Shown here: positions 50,384 through 57,958 of the stretch, piece by piece
Layout of the letters: each line of letters starts with the position of its first letter
Numbering within the stretch: the stretch's first letter is position 1
DNA from: Fictibacillus gelatini DSM 15865
GTDB lineage: Bacteria > Bacillota > Bacilli > Bacillales > Fictibacillaceae
Assembly (NCBI RefSeq): GCF_000430745.1
Contig: NZ_AUMP01000007.1
Span: forward strand, 1 to 64,000
Reading direction: 5' to 3'
Length of the DNA stretch: 64,000 nt
Translations under genes and position numbers: made by a program
Notes under the pieces: generated by a model
The model's database searches: none
Seen by the model: the letters and a program-made list of their open reading frames with translations, nothing else
Told to the model about the DNA's origin: nothing

Positions 50384-50414
50384 AATCCCCACCTAAAAAA
50401 GGATGGGGATTTTG
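50384..50414 (+). terminator. Terminator after the immunity gene
   Basis: AATCCCCACC and GGATGGGGATT pair around an A-rich loop, then TTTG. Confidence 0.7.
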
Positions 50415-50421
50415 TTATGAG

Positions 50422-50796
50422 TTAAGTATTCTTCTTAAGTACGCGGCATTTGATCGGGATCTTGGACGACCATAGCATTACATCATTTATGGCGTCTTTA
50501 TCCCAAGTATCCATGTATGGCAGTTTTTCAAACAAATAGTAAAATAAGCGAACGGGTTTAATCCATTTTCTTTTGCAGTCTCGATGATGCTGTAAATAAT
50601 TGAGCTGGCCGAGCGCCTTTTTTGATTATTACTGAATAACCAATTTTTGCAGAAAATAACATAAGTCTTGATCAAACATTCAATTCGAACCGTTGTCTTT
50701 TAAAAAGTCTACTAATCGATCCCACTGGTTCAAACAATTGTGGACAGCCTTACAAAGAGTACTTTTAGGCAACACTTCGGACTTTTGCGTTTGTAG
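50422..50796 (-). pseudogene. IS66-family transposase remnant (C-terminal part)
   Basis: On the minus strand three frames in turn give VLPKSTLCKAVHNCLNQW with RLVDFLKDNG. CKNWLFSNNQKRRSASSII follows, then YSIIETAKENGLNPFAYF, and after a further shift LPYMDTWDKDAINDVMLW with SSKIPIKCRV. These are the end of IS66 TnpC and its C-terminal domain. At least two frameshifts and loss of the N-terminal two thirds make it dead. It cuts off the N-terminus of an ADP-ribosyltransferase toxin reading the other way. Confidence 0.85.
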
Positions 50797-51025
50797 TCAT
50801 GCTGAAAAAGCTTCCAACAGGAGGGCTTTAAAATCTTCTATTGATTATAATCTAGTTTCTTGGACAATAAATGTTCCAAAAGGTGCAAATGGGGCTTATG
50901 TTGCAAAAATTAGTCATTACCCAAATGAGGCAGAATTCCTTTTTAACTCTGGGCAAGAAATGATTATTAGGGATGCAAAGCTTGATCCAGACGGGAAAAT
51001 TCATTTAGTTTTAGATTTAATGTGA
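50797..51025 (+). pseudogene. ADP-ribosyltransferase toxin, C-terminal remnant
   Basis: About 75 codons remain, reading DYNLVSWTINVPKGANGAYV and SHYPNEAEFLFNSGQE. This is the end of the ADP-ribosyltransferase exoenzyme fold: the strand I-x-VPKG-x-GAY, then the catalytic E-x-E (here EAE) in front of FLF. The Arg and S-T-S parts and the export domain are gone, replaced by IS66 sequence. An open frame runs back to 50693 into the remnant but has no meaning there. The last bases adjoin the ADP-ribosylhydrolase gene, so toxin and antidote were neighbours. Confidence 0.8.
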
Positions 51026-51039
51026 AAGAAGGAAATAAG

Positions 51040-52053
51040 ATGAGATATAAAACAATGTTAGAAAGATGGAACGAAGATGATCGAATGTTTTTAGCTCTAA
51101 GGATTAAAAAACGGTTAATACCAACGATATTAGGTGGAATTGTAGGAGATGCTCTCGGTGTACCGGTAGAATTTAAATCTAGAGATTTATACATAAAAGG
51201 AATGACCGGATATGGAACGTATAATCAACCAGAAGGAACGTGGTCAGATGATACTTCTTTAACCCTTTGTCTCATTGAAAATTTAATAGAAGAAAAAGAT
51301 GAAACAGATTTAATGGAAAAATTTATTGCGTATCGGGATAAAGGATATTGGACGCCATATGGAACAATGTTTGATATCGGAAGAACAACAGATGAGGCGA
51401 TTGAGCGTTTTAAAAATGGAGTACCAGCTGGGCAATGTGGGGGGACAGCCGAGTTCGATAATGGAAATGGAGCTTTAATGCGAGTCTCTCCATTAGTTTT
51501 CACGCTATGGGAAGAATTTGATTTTAATAAAAGAAAAAAAGAAATCGAACGAGTGGCACAAATTACTCATGGGCATCCACGCTCCACTCTAGGTTGTATC
51601 ATCTATTTGGAATTTTTAATTAATTTATTCCATAACAATTCTCCGATAGAGGCATTAGAAATGTCAATGGATACTTGTTTTAATGAACTTAAAACAAATG
51701 AAAAATACATCAGAGAATTGAGTTTTTATAAAAAAATATTTGATAAATCCATCTTAAATGCTAATAGGGAGGACATCCGGTCTGATGGATATGTCGTCCA
51801 TTCTTTAGAAGCTGCATTATGGTGTTTTTTTAAACATGATAATTATAAGGATTCTGTCCTTGAAGCGGTTAATTTGGGCGGAGATACAGACACCATTGCC
51901 TTTTTAACAGGAACAATGGCTGGACTATATTACCGAATGGAAAGCATACCGGAAGAATGGATAAATACATTAGCAAGAAAAGAGGATATCTTTACCTTGT
52001 GTGAAAGATTTTTTCAATACTGTTTTAAAAAAGCCGATAAAACAAAAGAGTAG
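51040..52053 (+). CDS. ADP-ribosylglycohydrolase, probable immunity to the ART toxin
   Basis: The 337-residue product belongs to the DraG/ARH family that removes ADP-ribose from proteins with two magnesium ions. Metal motifs are visible: GTWSDDTS at about 67-74 and LGGDTDTIAF near 279-288; GGIVGDALGVPVEF is the N-terminal signature. ATG 51040 follows AAGGAAAT, 15 bases after the toxin tail. Hydrolase-type antidotes to ART toxins are known from the Tre1/Tri1 pair of type VI secretion. A T7SS counterpart is inferred here. It now appears to be an orphan, as its toxin is destroyed. Confidence 0.9.
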   Translation: MRYKTMLERWNEDDRMFLALRIKKRLIPTILGGIVGDALGVPVEFKSRDLYIKGMTGYGTYNQPEGTWSDDTSLTLCLIENLIEEKDETDLMEKFIAYRDKGYWTPYGTMFDIGRTTDEAIERFKNGVPAGQCGGTAEFDNGNGALMRVSPLVFTLWEEFDFNKRKKEIERVAQITHGHPRSTLGCIIYLEFLINLFHNNSPIEALEMSMDTCFNELKTNEKYIRELSFYKKIFDKSILNANREDIRSDGYVVHSLEAALWCFFKHDNYKDSVLEAVNLGGDTDTIAFLTGTMAGLYYRMESIPEEWINTLARKEDIFTLCERFFQYCFKKADKTKE

Positions 52054-52119
52054 CAGTTTTTAAGTTAATCGTACTATATTGTTGAAATTTCAAATCTGAT
52101 TTTATAGATTTGGATCATT

Positions 52120-52165
52120 ATTTGGCTATGTTCGTCTATCCCCTTAGACTGACATAGCCAAATTT
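52120..52165 (+). terminator. Hairpin after the ADP-ribosylhydrolase
   Basis: ATTTGGCTATGT (52120-52131) and ACATAGCCAAAT (52152-52163) form a perfect 12-bp stem with an inner TCTA/TAGA pair. Only TTCTT follows, so termination may be partial. Confidence 0.6.
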
Positions 52166-52264
52166 CTTATGAGAATCCTCTAACATGACTACATGGAAGG
52201 AATGAAGGAGGAATTTTGTAGAAGGAGCTGCTTTCATTGATGTCAAATCCATCTCAAAAGACTG

Positions 52265-52565
52265 AAGAGCTCGAAATCGCGGGTCGCTGGGCTAAAAATG
52301 AAACGTATAAAAGCCTTGCCGTACCGCTTGGTCTGCGCGGGAAAGAGGATATTGTCAATTTGAACTTGCATGAAAAGGCCCATGGTCCACATGGATTAAT
52401 TACCGGTACAACCGGTTCAGATAAATCGGAAATTATTCAATCCTATATTTTATCGTTTGCCATCAACTTCCACCCGAAGTCGCTTTTCTATTAATCGACT
52501 AAAAAGGAGGCGGGATGGCGAACCTGTTCAGTCAGTTGCCGCACTTGCTCGGGACGATTACGAAC
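52265..52565 (+). pseudogene. Duplicated fragment of essC (start of ATPase domain 1)
   Basis: This stretch copies essC 43570-43874 with only scattered changes. It lacks four bases after the codons for NFHP, which shifts the frame. The P loop reads GTTGSDKSE instead of GTTGSGKSE, so it could not bind ATP normally. It starts exactly at the linker before domain 1 ([13 protein letters not shown]). A short open frame 52237-52494 begins behind AAGGAG, but a functional product is unlikely. It sits between two toxin cassettes and may mark a recombination event. Confidence 0.92.
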
Positions 52566-52606
52566 AGTGTCAAAGACAATTACACCATACAGAACATTTG
52601 TTTTTG

Positions 52607-52654
52607 GTACTAGGAAAAGATAGTACTTTTTTTCCAGATTGTCTTTTGTAAAAT
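52607..52654 (+). promoter_or_regulatory. T7SS palindromic element, copy 2
   Basis: GTACTAGGAAAAGATAGTAC (52607-52626; one base differs from the common form, inside the loop), then 22 nt, then TAAAAT (52649-52654). It lies 132 bp before the lipoprotein at 52758. Confidence 0.75.
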
Positions 52655-52757
52655 AAAATATAAGGAAATGATGATTTAAAAAAACGCGTGGCGACAAAAG
52701 AATTACTGTTAAAAAAATCAAATTTGAAATGCCATTAACTAAAGTCGAGGTGCACAT

Positions 52758-53540
52758 ATGAAAAAGCTACTTTCAGTACTGTTATCAATCATAATCATAT
52801 CGTCAGTAAGCGGATGTTCATCATCCGACAGCTCTCCATTTGAAAAGAAAGTGGATTACAAAAAAATCGCAAAAGACTTAAATGAGAAAAATATGGATTC
52901 CATTTTACATGCAGTAGATGGGTATTCGAATATTAGACAACGATATTTTATTATAGCACGTTCTAAAAATGGTAATGAAAACAATATAAGAAGGGAAGAT
53001 AAAGACATTGGCTTTAACGGTGTATATAATACCGTTACAAATAGCGCTAAAGGATTAGGGGGAACTAGTTTCGAAACAAGTATTGAAAAAGGGTCTGGTG
53101 AACAAGATTCAGTGAAAAAGAATAGTTCTCCCGATTTTAAGGTTAGTTATTCTAACAATCAGTTTATAAATGAGAAAACGAAAAAACCATTGGATCTAGT
53201 ATTTATTTTTGATAAACTTCAAGGAATTGAAAAAGTGAAACCATCAAAATATACATACGGTTTAGATGAACCACCATCTGTTTCTTATAATTTGAATGAA
53301 AAACAATTTAATGAAATTATAAATGACGATTTAAAAATTAAATATAATACTTTTAAAAAAGCTATTGTTTCTATAAGGTTGCAAAAGGCCAAAAAGGGAA
53401 TGCAAATATTCTCCATTACGGTAGGGGCGGAATGGGAAAAGAAGGATAAAAATGGAAGGGTTATAAATTATGATATGGGCAACAGTATTTTTTTAGAGAG
53501 TGATAATCTTGATGCTAAAAATAAATTTTTGAAAAAATAA
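52758..53540 (+). CDS. T7SS-linked lipoprotein, probable immunity to a lipase toxin
   Basis: The 260-residue product has a signal peptide and lipobox VSGC (Cys about 20), so it should sit on the outer face of the membrane. The body (KKIAKDLNEKNMDSILHAVDGY...GLDEPPSVSYNLNEKQFNEIINDDL) recurs in the pseudogene at 57066 and in the gene at 59569. ATG 52758 follows GAGGTG. The lipase-toxin gene starts 22 bases later. In S. aureus the lipase toxin TslA is neutralised by the TilA lipoproteins outside the cell. The analogous place suggests the same job, but homology to TilA is not shown. Confidence 0.75.
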   Translation: MKKLLSVLLSIIIISSVSGCSSSDSSPFEKKVDYKKIAKDLNEKNMDSILHAVDGYSNIRQRYFIIARSKNGNENNIRREDKDIGFNGVYNTVTNSAKGLGGTSFETSIEKGSGEQDSVKKNSSPDFKVSYSNNQFINEKTKKPLDLVFIFDKLQGIEKVKPSKYTYGLDEPPSVSYNLNEKQFNEIINDDLKIKYNTFKKAIVSIRLQKAKKGMQIFSITVGAEWEKKDKNGRVINYDMGNSIFLESDNLDAKNKFLKK

Positions 53541-53562
53541 AAAAGAAGAGGGAGGAGATTAA

Positions 53563-54478
53563 ATGTCTGAGGCAACAGTCGAAACATATGAATTAACATC
53601 TGATAAAGGCAAGTTGGTTTTAGCAGGAAGCATGATTTATGATTATGATGATAAAAAAAGTCCCGATCACATTGATAAAGACATTCTACAAAAAACATTT
53701 AATGCAAACATTGTTGATCAATACGTTGACCCAAAATCAGGATTCTCCGGCTACGCTTTAAAGGATAATAATACCGGTGAAATTGTCATTGCTTATGTCG
53801 GTACGCAGCCAAAACAAGACGGGAAATGGGACCTTGTAACTGACGGGGCAATCGGACTTGGAAACGTAGCAGGATTACAAATATCGCTAAAACAGGCCGA
53901 TCAAGCGAATGAATTCTACCAAAGGGTAAAAGAAAACACTAATGGAGCGAAAATCTCCTTAACTGGGCATTCACTTGGTGGAGGTCTTGCAAACACAGTG
54001 GCAATGAGGAACAAGAAGGACAACATAGATACACTAACATTAAATCCTGCTCCTTTGTTAAATTTAGATGTTGTAAGGTACGGTTACGGGTTTGATCAAA
54101 AAAATATCCGTAATGTAATTAACGAAAAAGATCCTTTGCATACAGGTGTATAGGATGGGGACATGGTCATACCCGGCCAAATGTATAATGTACCTAATAG
54201 AGAGGGACATTCTTATAGATTTACAAAGGAAGATTTTGATAAAAATGGTAGTTTGATTTGGTTTTAAAAAATTAAAAAGTGATAATGATACTGGTCTTGA
54301 AAGTTTAGAAGAGTCAGTGCACACCTTAACGGATTATATTACTAAACTTAAAAAAATTGTTGACGGACAAATGAAAGGTAAAACAAGAGACGCATTTATT
54401 GATAGAATTGAAGATTTGGAACAGAAACGAAGGAAAATTGAGGACAAAATGAAAGAATTAAGGGGGTCAGTCAATTGA
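53563..54478 (+). pseudogene. Reverse-type T7SS lipase toxin (TslA-like), with stop and frameshift
   Basis: The first 196 residues are a class-3/Mbeg1-like alpha/beta hydrolase. The nucleophile Ser, about 137, lies in TGHSLGGG, and the likely acid Asp in NEKDPLH. TAG at 54151-54153 stops it, yet the same frame goes on (GDMVIPGQMYNVPNREGHSY, with a possible catalytic His) to TAA at 54265. One base fewer in the T4 run at 54262-54265 joins it to a helical tail (GLESLEESVHTLTDYITKL...KRRKIEDKMKEL), which resembles an LXG-type export domain at the C-terminus. Lipase first and export domain last is the TslA order. ATG follows GGGAGGAG. Confidence 0.82.
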
Positions 54479-54813
54479 CAAAAAGACCGGAACTTAAAGA
54501 AGTGTTGCCATTAGGTAGTGTTGTTTCTCTATTTTCAGAGGAAAACCTTGATTACATGATCGTCAGCAGGGGGATTTTAGTTGATGAAAAAACATTCAAA
54601 GATTATGGAGCCGTACTTTTACCTGTAGGGCTAACAAAAGATAGTTATAAATTATTTGACGCAACGGATATTGAACAAGTGAAATTTAGAGGGTATGTCA
54701 ACCGAACAGAGGGCGAGTTTGAAGAGAAATTTAAAATTTGGAGAAATGATTTTGCCGCAAGAGTCGATGATGTAATTGAACAAAGTGAAAAAAAGGAAAC
54801 TGAAGAACGATGA
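54475..54813 (+). CDS. DUF4176 family T7SS-associated protein
   Basis: The 112-residue product (LPLGSVVSLFSEENLDYMIVSRGIL...YGAVLLPVGL...FDATDIEQVKFRGYVNRTEGEFEEKF) has the DUF4176 pattern. Such proteins accompany LXG toxins and serve as export helpers for their domain. It starts with TTG at 54475, overlapping the toxin stop as TTGA, behind AAGGGGG. That overlap implies the toxin frame once ran to this point, supporting the joined reading of the pseudogene. Confidence 0.8.
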   Translation: MTKRPELKEVLPLGSVVSLFSEENLDYMIVSRGILVDEKTFKDYGAVLLPVGLTKDSYKLFDATDIEQVKFRGYVNRTEGEFEEKFKIWRNDFAARVDDVIEQSEKKETEER

Positions 54814-54839
54814 ATGCTTTTTTTAAGAAGGTGTAAGAA

Positions 54840-55139
54840 ATGGAAAAGACAGTGAAGGCGAAGAAAATTTCTCCTATAAGTTATATCGCTTTGTTTTTAA
54901 GTCTAATTCCTTTTCTTTTTGGAATACCCCTTTTATTAAGTATAAACATTTATTTAATTATTTTTGGTTTTTTAATTTTAGTAGCGGGATTAACATTAAC
55001 GGGAATCGGATTGATGAGGAAAGATGAGAAAAAGATTCTTCTCTATATATCCTTAGCGTTAAATGCTATTAGTCTTTTCGTTTGCGCAATGACAGCTTGT
55101 GTTATTATTTTCATTTTCTTGGTTCATCTTGGATCTTAA
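54840..55139 (+). CDS. Small membrane protein in the lipase cassette
   Basis: The 99-residue product has three hydrophobic helices (about 14-32, 35-58 and 65-95) and a basic N-terminus (MEKTVKAKKIS). ATG 54840 follows AAGAAGGTG. No family is recognised. It is AT-rich like its neighbours and follows the DUF4176 gene by 26 bases. Accessory or immunity roles are possible, but nothing in the sequence decides. Confidence 0.6.
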   Translation: MEKTVKAKKISPISYIALFLSLIPFLFGIPLLLSINIYLIIFGFLILVAGLTLTGIGLMRKDEKKILLYISLALNAISLFVCAMTACVIIFIFLVHLGS

Positions 55140-55178
55140 TCTTTTGCCAGTATTTCGTAACCTTGGAGAGTGGATCAT

Positions 55179-55529
55179 GTGAATGAAGGGAAGTACGGAT
55201 TAGCCAGTCTATTTGCTTTAATTGGAGGAAGTATTTCTATTTTAAAATCAATAGCCCTTTTAATTTTGGGTATATTTTCCTCATATGGTGTCCTTTACAT
55301 AATATCTGTCGACGAATTTTTTTGGACAATATCAGTAGTCTTTCCGCTATTATTTGGAATTGTCGGCATCATATTTGGTTTAGTAATAAAAAGAAAGGCG
55401 TCAATTGGAAAAGGTATTGCTTTGTTGTTGATTGGAGTTTTTGCCTTTGTTTTTAGCGGATTTATTACTGGAGCTCTTTATATTGCTGCCAGTATATTAA
55501 CGATGCAAAAAAAGGTAAAAAGAGCATGA
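55179..55529 (+). CDS. Small four-TM membrane protein (DUF4064-like)
   Basis: The product is about 116 residues (MNEGKYGLASLFALIGGSISIL...), with four hydrophobic helices and a lysine-rich end. The layout, with GIVGIIFGLVIKRK in the third helix pair, resembles DUF4064 proteins, which are uncharacterised. GTG 55179 lies nine bases after GGAGAG; GTG 55170 is the alternative. It is the last gene of the lipase cassette and has no visible terminator of its own. Confidence 0.55.
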   Translation: MNEGKYGLASLFALIGGSISILKSIALLILGIFSSYGVLYIISVDEFFWTISVVFPLLFGIVGIIFGLVIKRKASIGKGIALLLIGVFAFVFSGFITGALYIAASILTMQKKVKRA

Positions 55530-55697
55530 GGACAAATTAAAGTAACGCTTTACACCATTAGCCTTTTTCGGGATATTTCAGGTGGACGAAAGGGTCTATG
55601 TATCTATTACAAAGTTTATCTTGTAACAGACCGTAACAATTGTAATGAAACTTGGGACAATGTGTAGCAGTAAAACGTCCCGTAAGGAGGAAAATGA
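55530..55697. other. Gap with a TTACAA/TTGTAA dyad
   Basis: TTACAA (55607-55612) and TTGTAA (55621-55626) face each other, followed by GTAACAATTGTAA. These may be operator sites for the next gene. No clear promoter hexamers are recognised. Confidence 0.3.
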
Positions 55698-56171
55698 ATG
55701 CAAAGTGAATCAATAAAGTTTTATTCGAATCGGCTCATAACAGGGTTGTTAGGTGTTTTGATGATCGGCGTGATTTATATATTTTATACGAAAATTCTAA
55801 CAGATACCTATCTTTTAACAGGTATTGCGGTAGCTGTTTTCTGGGCGCTGACCATCATTGCCTTCATATTAGGAATCGCTTGTTTCATCAAAACCTTTGA
55901 TCCACGACCTGTTGTAGAAATAACATCGGAAGGTATGAAAATAAGAACATTTGTATTTTTTGAAGCGTTTGTCCCATGGCATGAAATTTCAGGGATCAAT
56001 CAAGAACGATTTACCAATGTCGTTGCTACTCCTGTCACGTTTGCGTTTACAAGATCCAATTTCCTGAGGGTGTATCGACACGGAAAGCGTTCAGTTGCGA
56101 TTAATTTACTGCTCTTAAACAAACGGGGAAATGAATTTTCCGATACGCTTGCTCGGCATTTGGCTTCTTAA
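55698..56171 (+). CDS. Two-TM protein with PH-like domain (STM3941-like)
   Basis: The 157-residue product has two N-terminal membrane helices (about 13-30 and 38-64). A soluble part follows with the bacterial PH-like pattern VVEITSEGMKIRTFVFFEAFVPWHEISGI. That layout is shared with the STM3941 family of unknown function. ATG 55698 follows AAGGAGG. Proteins of this shape occur often in toxin-immunity arrays, so an orphan immunity role is possible but unproven. Confidence 0.6.
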   Translation: MQSESIKFYSNRLITGLLGVLMIGVIYIFYTKILTDTYLLTGIAVAVFWALTIIAFILGIACFIKTFDPRPVVEITSEGMKIRTFVFFEAFVPWHEISGINQERFTNVVATPVTFAFTRSNFLRVYRHGKRSVAINLLLLNKRGNEFSDTLARHLAS

Positions 56172-56324
56172 AGATAGCTGGAAAAATTGTATATTATTTT
56201 TCGTAACAGATGGTTCTCGCACATTTGATTTTTGTTGTTAGACACCCAAAGTGGTGACAGAAGAATAAAATATAACTCAGAAGCAATGGTCTAAGAAAGA
56301 AGGTTTGGAAATTTAGCGTAAAGG

Positions 56325-56700
56325 GGCTACGGTGTGATCAATCCTCCGAATGATATCACTTAAAATTTGGAAGAATCAATTCGTTAATATAACAGTGATA
56401 GGGTTATCTCTTTTGACCACACAGATCAAACGAATTTCAAGAACTGTAAAGAGCACTTCGAGGTATTATACAACTACCGGAAAAGTAGGCGACATTGTTG
56501 ATCGAACGATTGACGAACCGTTCTATAGAGACATGGATACATTCGTGAAAGCGATGAGGAATTCGAAAATTGCTGAGTACAAAACAAGCAATCGGATTGG
56601 TGCAACGGAAATGAAATACTTCTACGCGGCCGGATCAGGACAGTCGTTGGAGATTCCATAAACAGAATTGAACCTCGATGACTGATTCGGCGGTAATGTA
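56325..56700 (+). pseudogene. Remnant of a second EsaD-type toxin N-terminus
   Basis: In pieces the sequence matches the 47958 toxin. NLEESIR and YNSDRVISFDHT (about 56373-56423, with stops) parallel NLEDAQE and YDSDRVISFQHT. From about 56480, VGDIVDRTIDEPFYRDMDTF and RNSKIAEYKTSNRIGATEMK match its residues about 80-125. Stops and a frameshift break it throughout. It is a decayed second copy of the export region whose toxin end is lost. Confidence 0.8.
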
Positions 56701-56802
56701 GCAAATAAATGAAATAAGCCGTATATTCGATTGAAAAGGATAGTCGGCTATTTAAGTTGCGTTCCGAAAAGGTGCGCTTCTTTTTTATATTTTAGGCTTA
56801 CG

Positions 56803-56906
56803 TTCAGACAGCGTTTACGGCAGCAGGAACTGCATATATCCCAATTCCGGGTGTTGGTACAATAGTAGGAGTCGGTGGAGGATTATTAGCAAGGGGATTA
56901 AGTTAA
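56803..56906 (+). pseudogene. Glycine-zipper toxin tail remnant
   Basis: A short frame reads FTAAGTAYIPIPGVGTIVGV followed by GGGLLARGLS and a stop. It resembles the glycine-rich tail of the LXG toxin at 31184 (GSAFLPPIGTVAGAGVG). No start or upstream part is left. Confidence 0.5.
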
Positions 56907-56933
56907 TCTTACTTATCGAATAATTGGACCTGG

Positions 56934-56981
56934 GTACTAGAAAAAGATAGTACTTTTTTTCCAGCTCACCTATTGTAAAAT
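56934..56981 (+). promoter_or_regulatory. T7SS palindromic element, copy 3
   Basis: GTACTAGAAAAAGATAGTAC (56934-56953), 22 nt, TAAAAT (56976-56981). It lies 112 bp before the decayed lipoprotein gene; sequence identity with copy 2 continues past the -10. Confidence 0.75.
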
Positions 56982-57065
56982 AAAATAGAAGGAAATGATT
57001 GTTTAAAGAAACAGGTGTCAACAAAAATTATTGTTTGGTATTTCTTAAAATTGAGGGTGTACATA

Positions 57066-57841
57066 TTGAAGAAACTACTTTCCGCATTACTATTGATCTC
57101 AATCCTATTAACGGTCAGTGGATGTTCATCATCTAATAGCTCACCATTTGAAAAAAGATAGATTATAAAAAAATCGTAAAAGACTTAAATGAGAGAAATA
57201 TGGATTCAATATTACATGCCGTGGATGGGTATTCGAATATTAAATTGCGTTCCTTTATTATTACTTCGCAAAAAAGGAATGACAGTATTAAAAATGATAA
57301 AAGTAAAATTGGATTCGATGGAATATATAATACCGTTAAAAATAATGCAATAGGAGTAGTCGGAACAAGTTCCGAAACGAGTATTGAAAAAGGAACGGGT
57401 AGGAAAAAACAATAAAAAAGAATAGTTCTCCTGAATTTAAGGTTAGTTATTCTAACAATCAGTTTATAAATGAAAAAACGAAAAAACCATTGGATCTAGT
57501 ATTTATTTTTGATAAACTTCAAGGAATTGAAAAGGTTAAACCATCAAAATGTACATACGGTTTAGATGAACCACCATCTGTTTCTTATAATTTGAATGAA
57601 AAACATTTAATGAAATTATAAATGACGATTTAAAAATTAAATATACTACTTTTAAAAAAGCTATTATTTCTATGAATTTGCAAAAGACAAAAAAGGGAAT
57701 GCAAATATTCTCTATTACGGTAGGGTTTGAGTTAAAAAAAAGGATAAGAATGGACAGGTTATAAGTTATGATATGGGTAACAGTATTTTTTTAGAGAGTG
57801 GTAATCTTGATGCTAAGAATAAATTTCAAGAGAAGGGATGA
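57066..57841 (+). pseudogene. Decayed copy of the T7SS-linked lipoprotein
   Basis: From TTG 57066 the reading MKKLLSALLLISILLTVSGC keeps a signal peptide and lipobox, then stops after FEKR. The rest follows the 52758 gene closely (NMDSILHAVDGYSNI, FINEKTKKPLDLVFIFDKLQ, TYGLDEPPSVSYNLNEK) but in changing frames, with at least three small deletions. It still carries copy 3 of the palindromic element in front. Remains of a lipase-toxin start follow, so the whole lipoprotein-toxin unit was once duplicated. Confidence 0.9.
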
Positions 57842-57920
57842 TGTCTATGACAGTTGAAACAATGATTTAACTTCTGATAAAGGCAAGTTAGTTTTAGCAA
57901 AAAGTATCCACGGGAAATAG
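57841..57920 (+). pseudogene. Remnant of the lipase-toxin start
   Basis: ATG-TCT at 57841 followed by codons for TVET, then in a shifted frame DLTSDKGKLVLAKS, matches the first 22 residues of the lipase toxin at 53563 (TVETYELTSDKGKLVLAGS). It breaks off after about 75 bases. Confidence 0.75.
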
Positions 57921-57958
57921 TTGAAACTTTTTGATTCAAATTTAGATTGGAGTTTACA

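Noticed and set aside
50693..51025. A complete 110-residue gene
   Set aside because: The first third is antisense IS66 sequence; only the last 75 codons are toxin sequence.
52237..52494. A functional small ATPase
   Set aside because: It is a frameshifted essC fragment with a ruined P loop and no Walker B.
54151..54267. Programmed recoding or a stop-codon suppression system
   Set aside because: No slippery heptamer with a downstream stem was seen at the T run, and no sign of tRNA or selenocysteine recoding; simple decay explains it.
56350..56661. An intact 103-residue protein gene
   Set aside because: It matches the EsaD-type toxin only after residue 45, has toxin sequence in other frames before that, and ends at a stop inside the homology.
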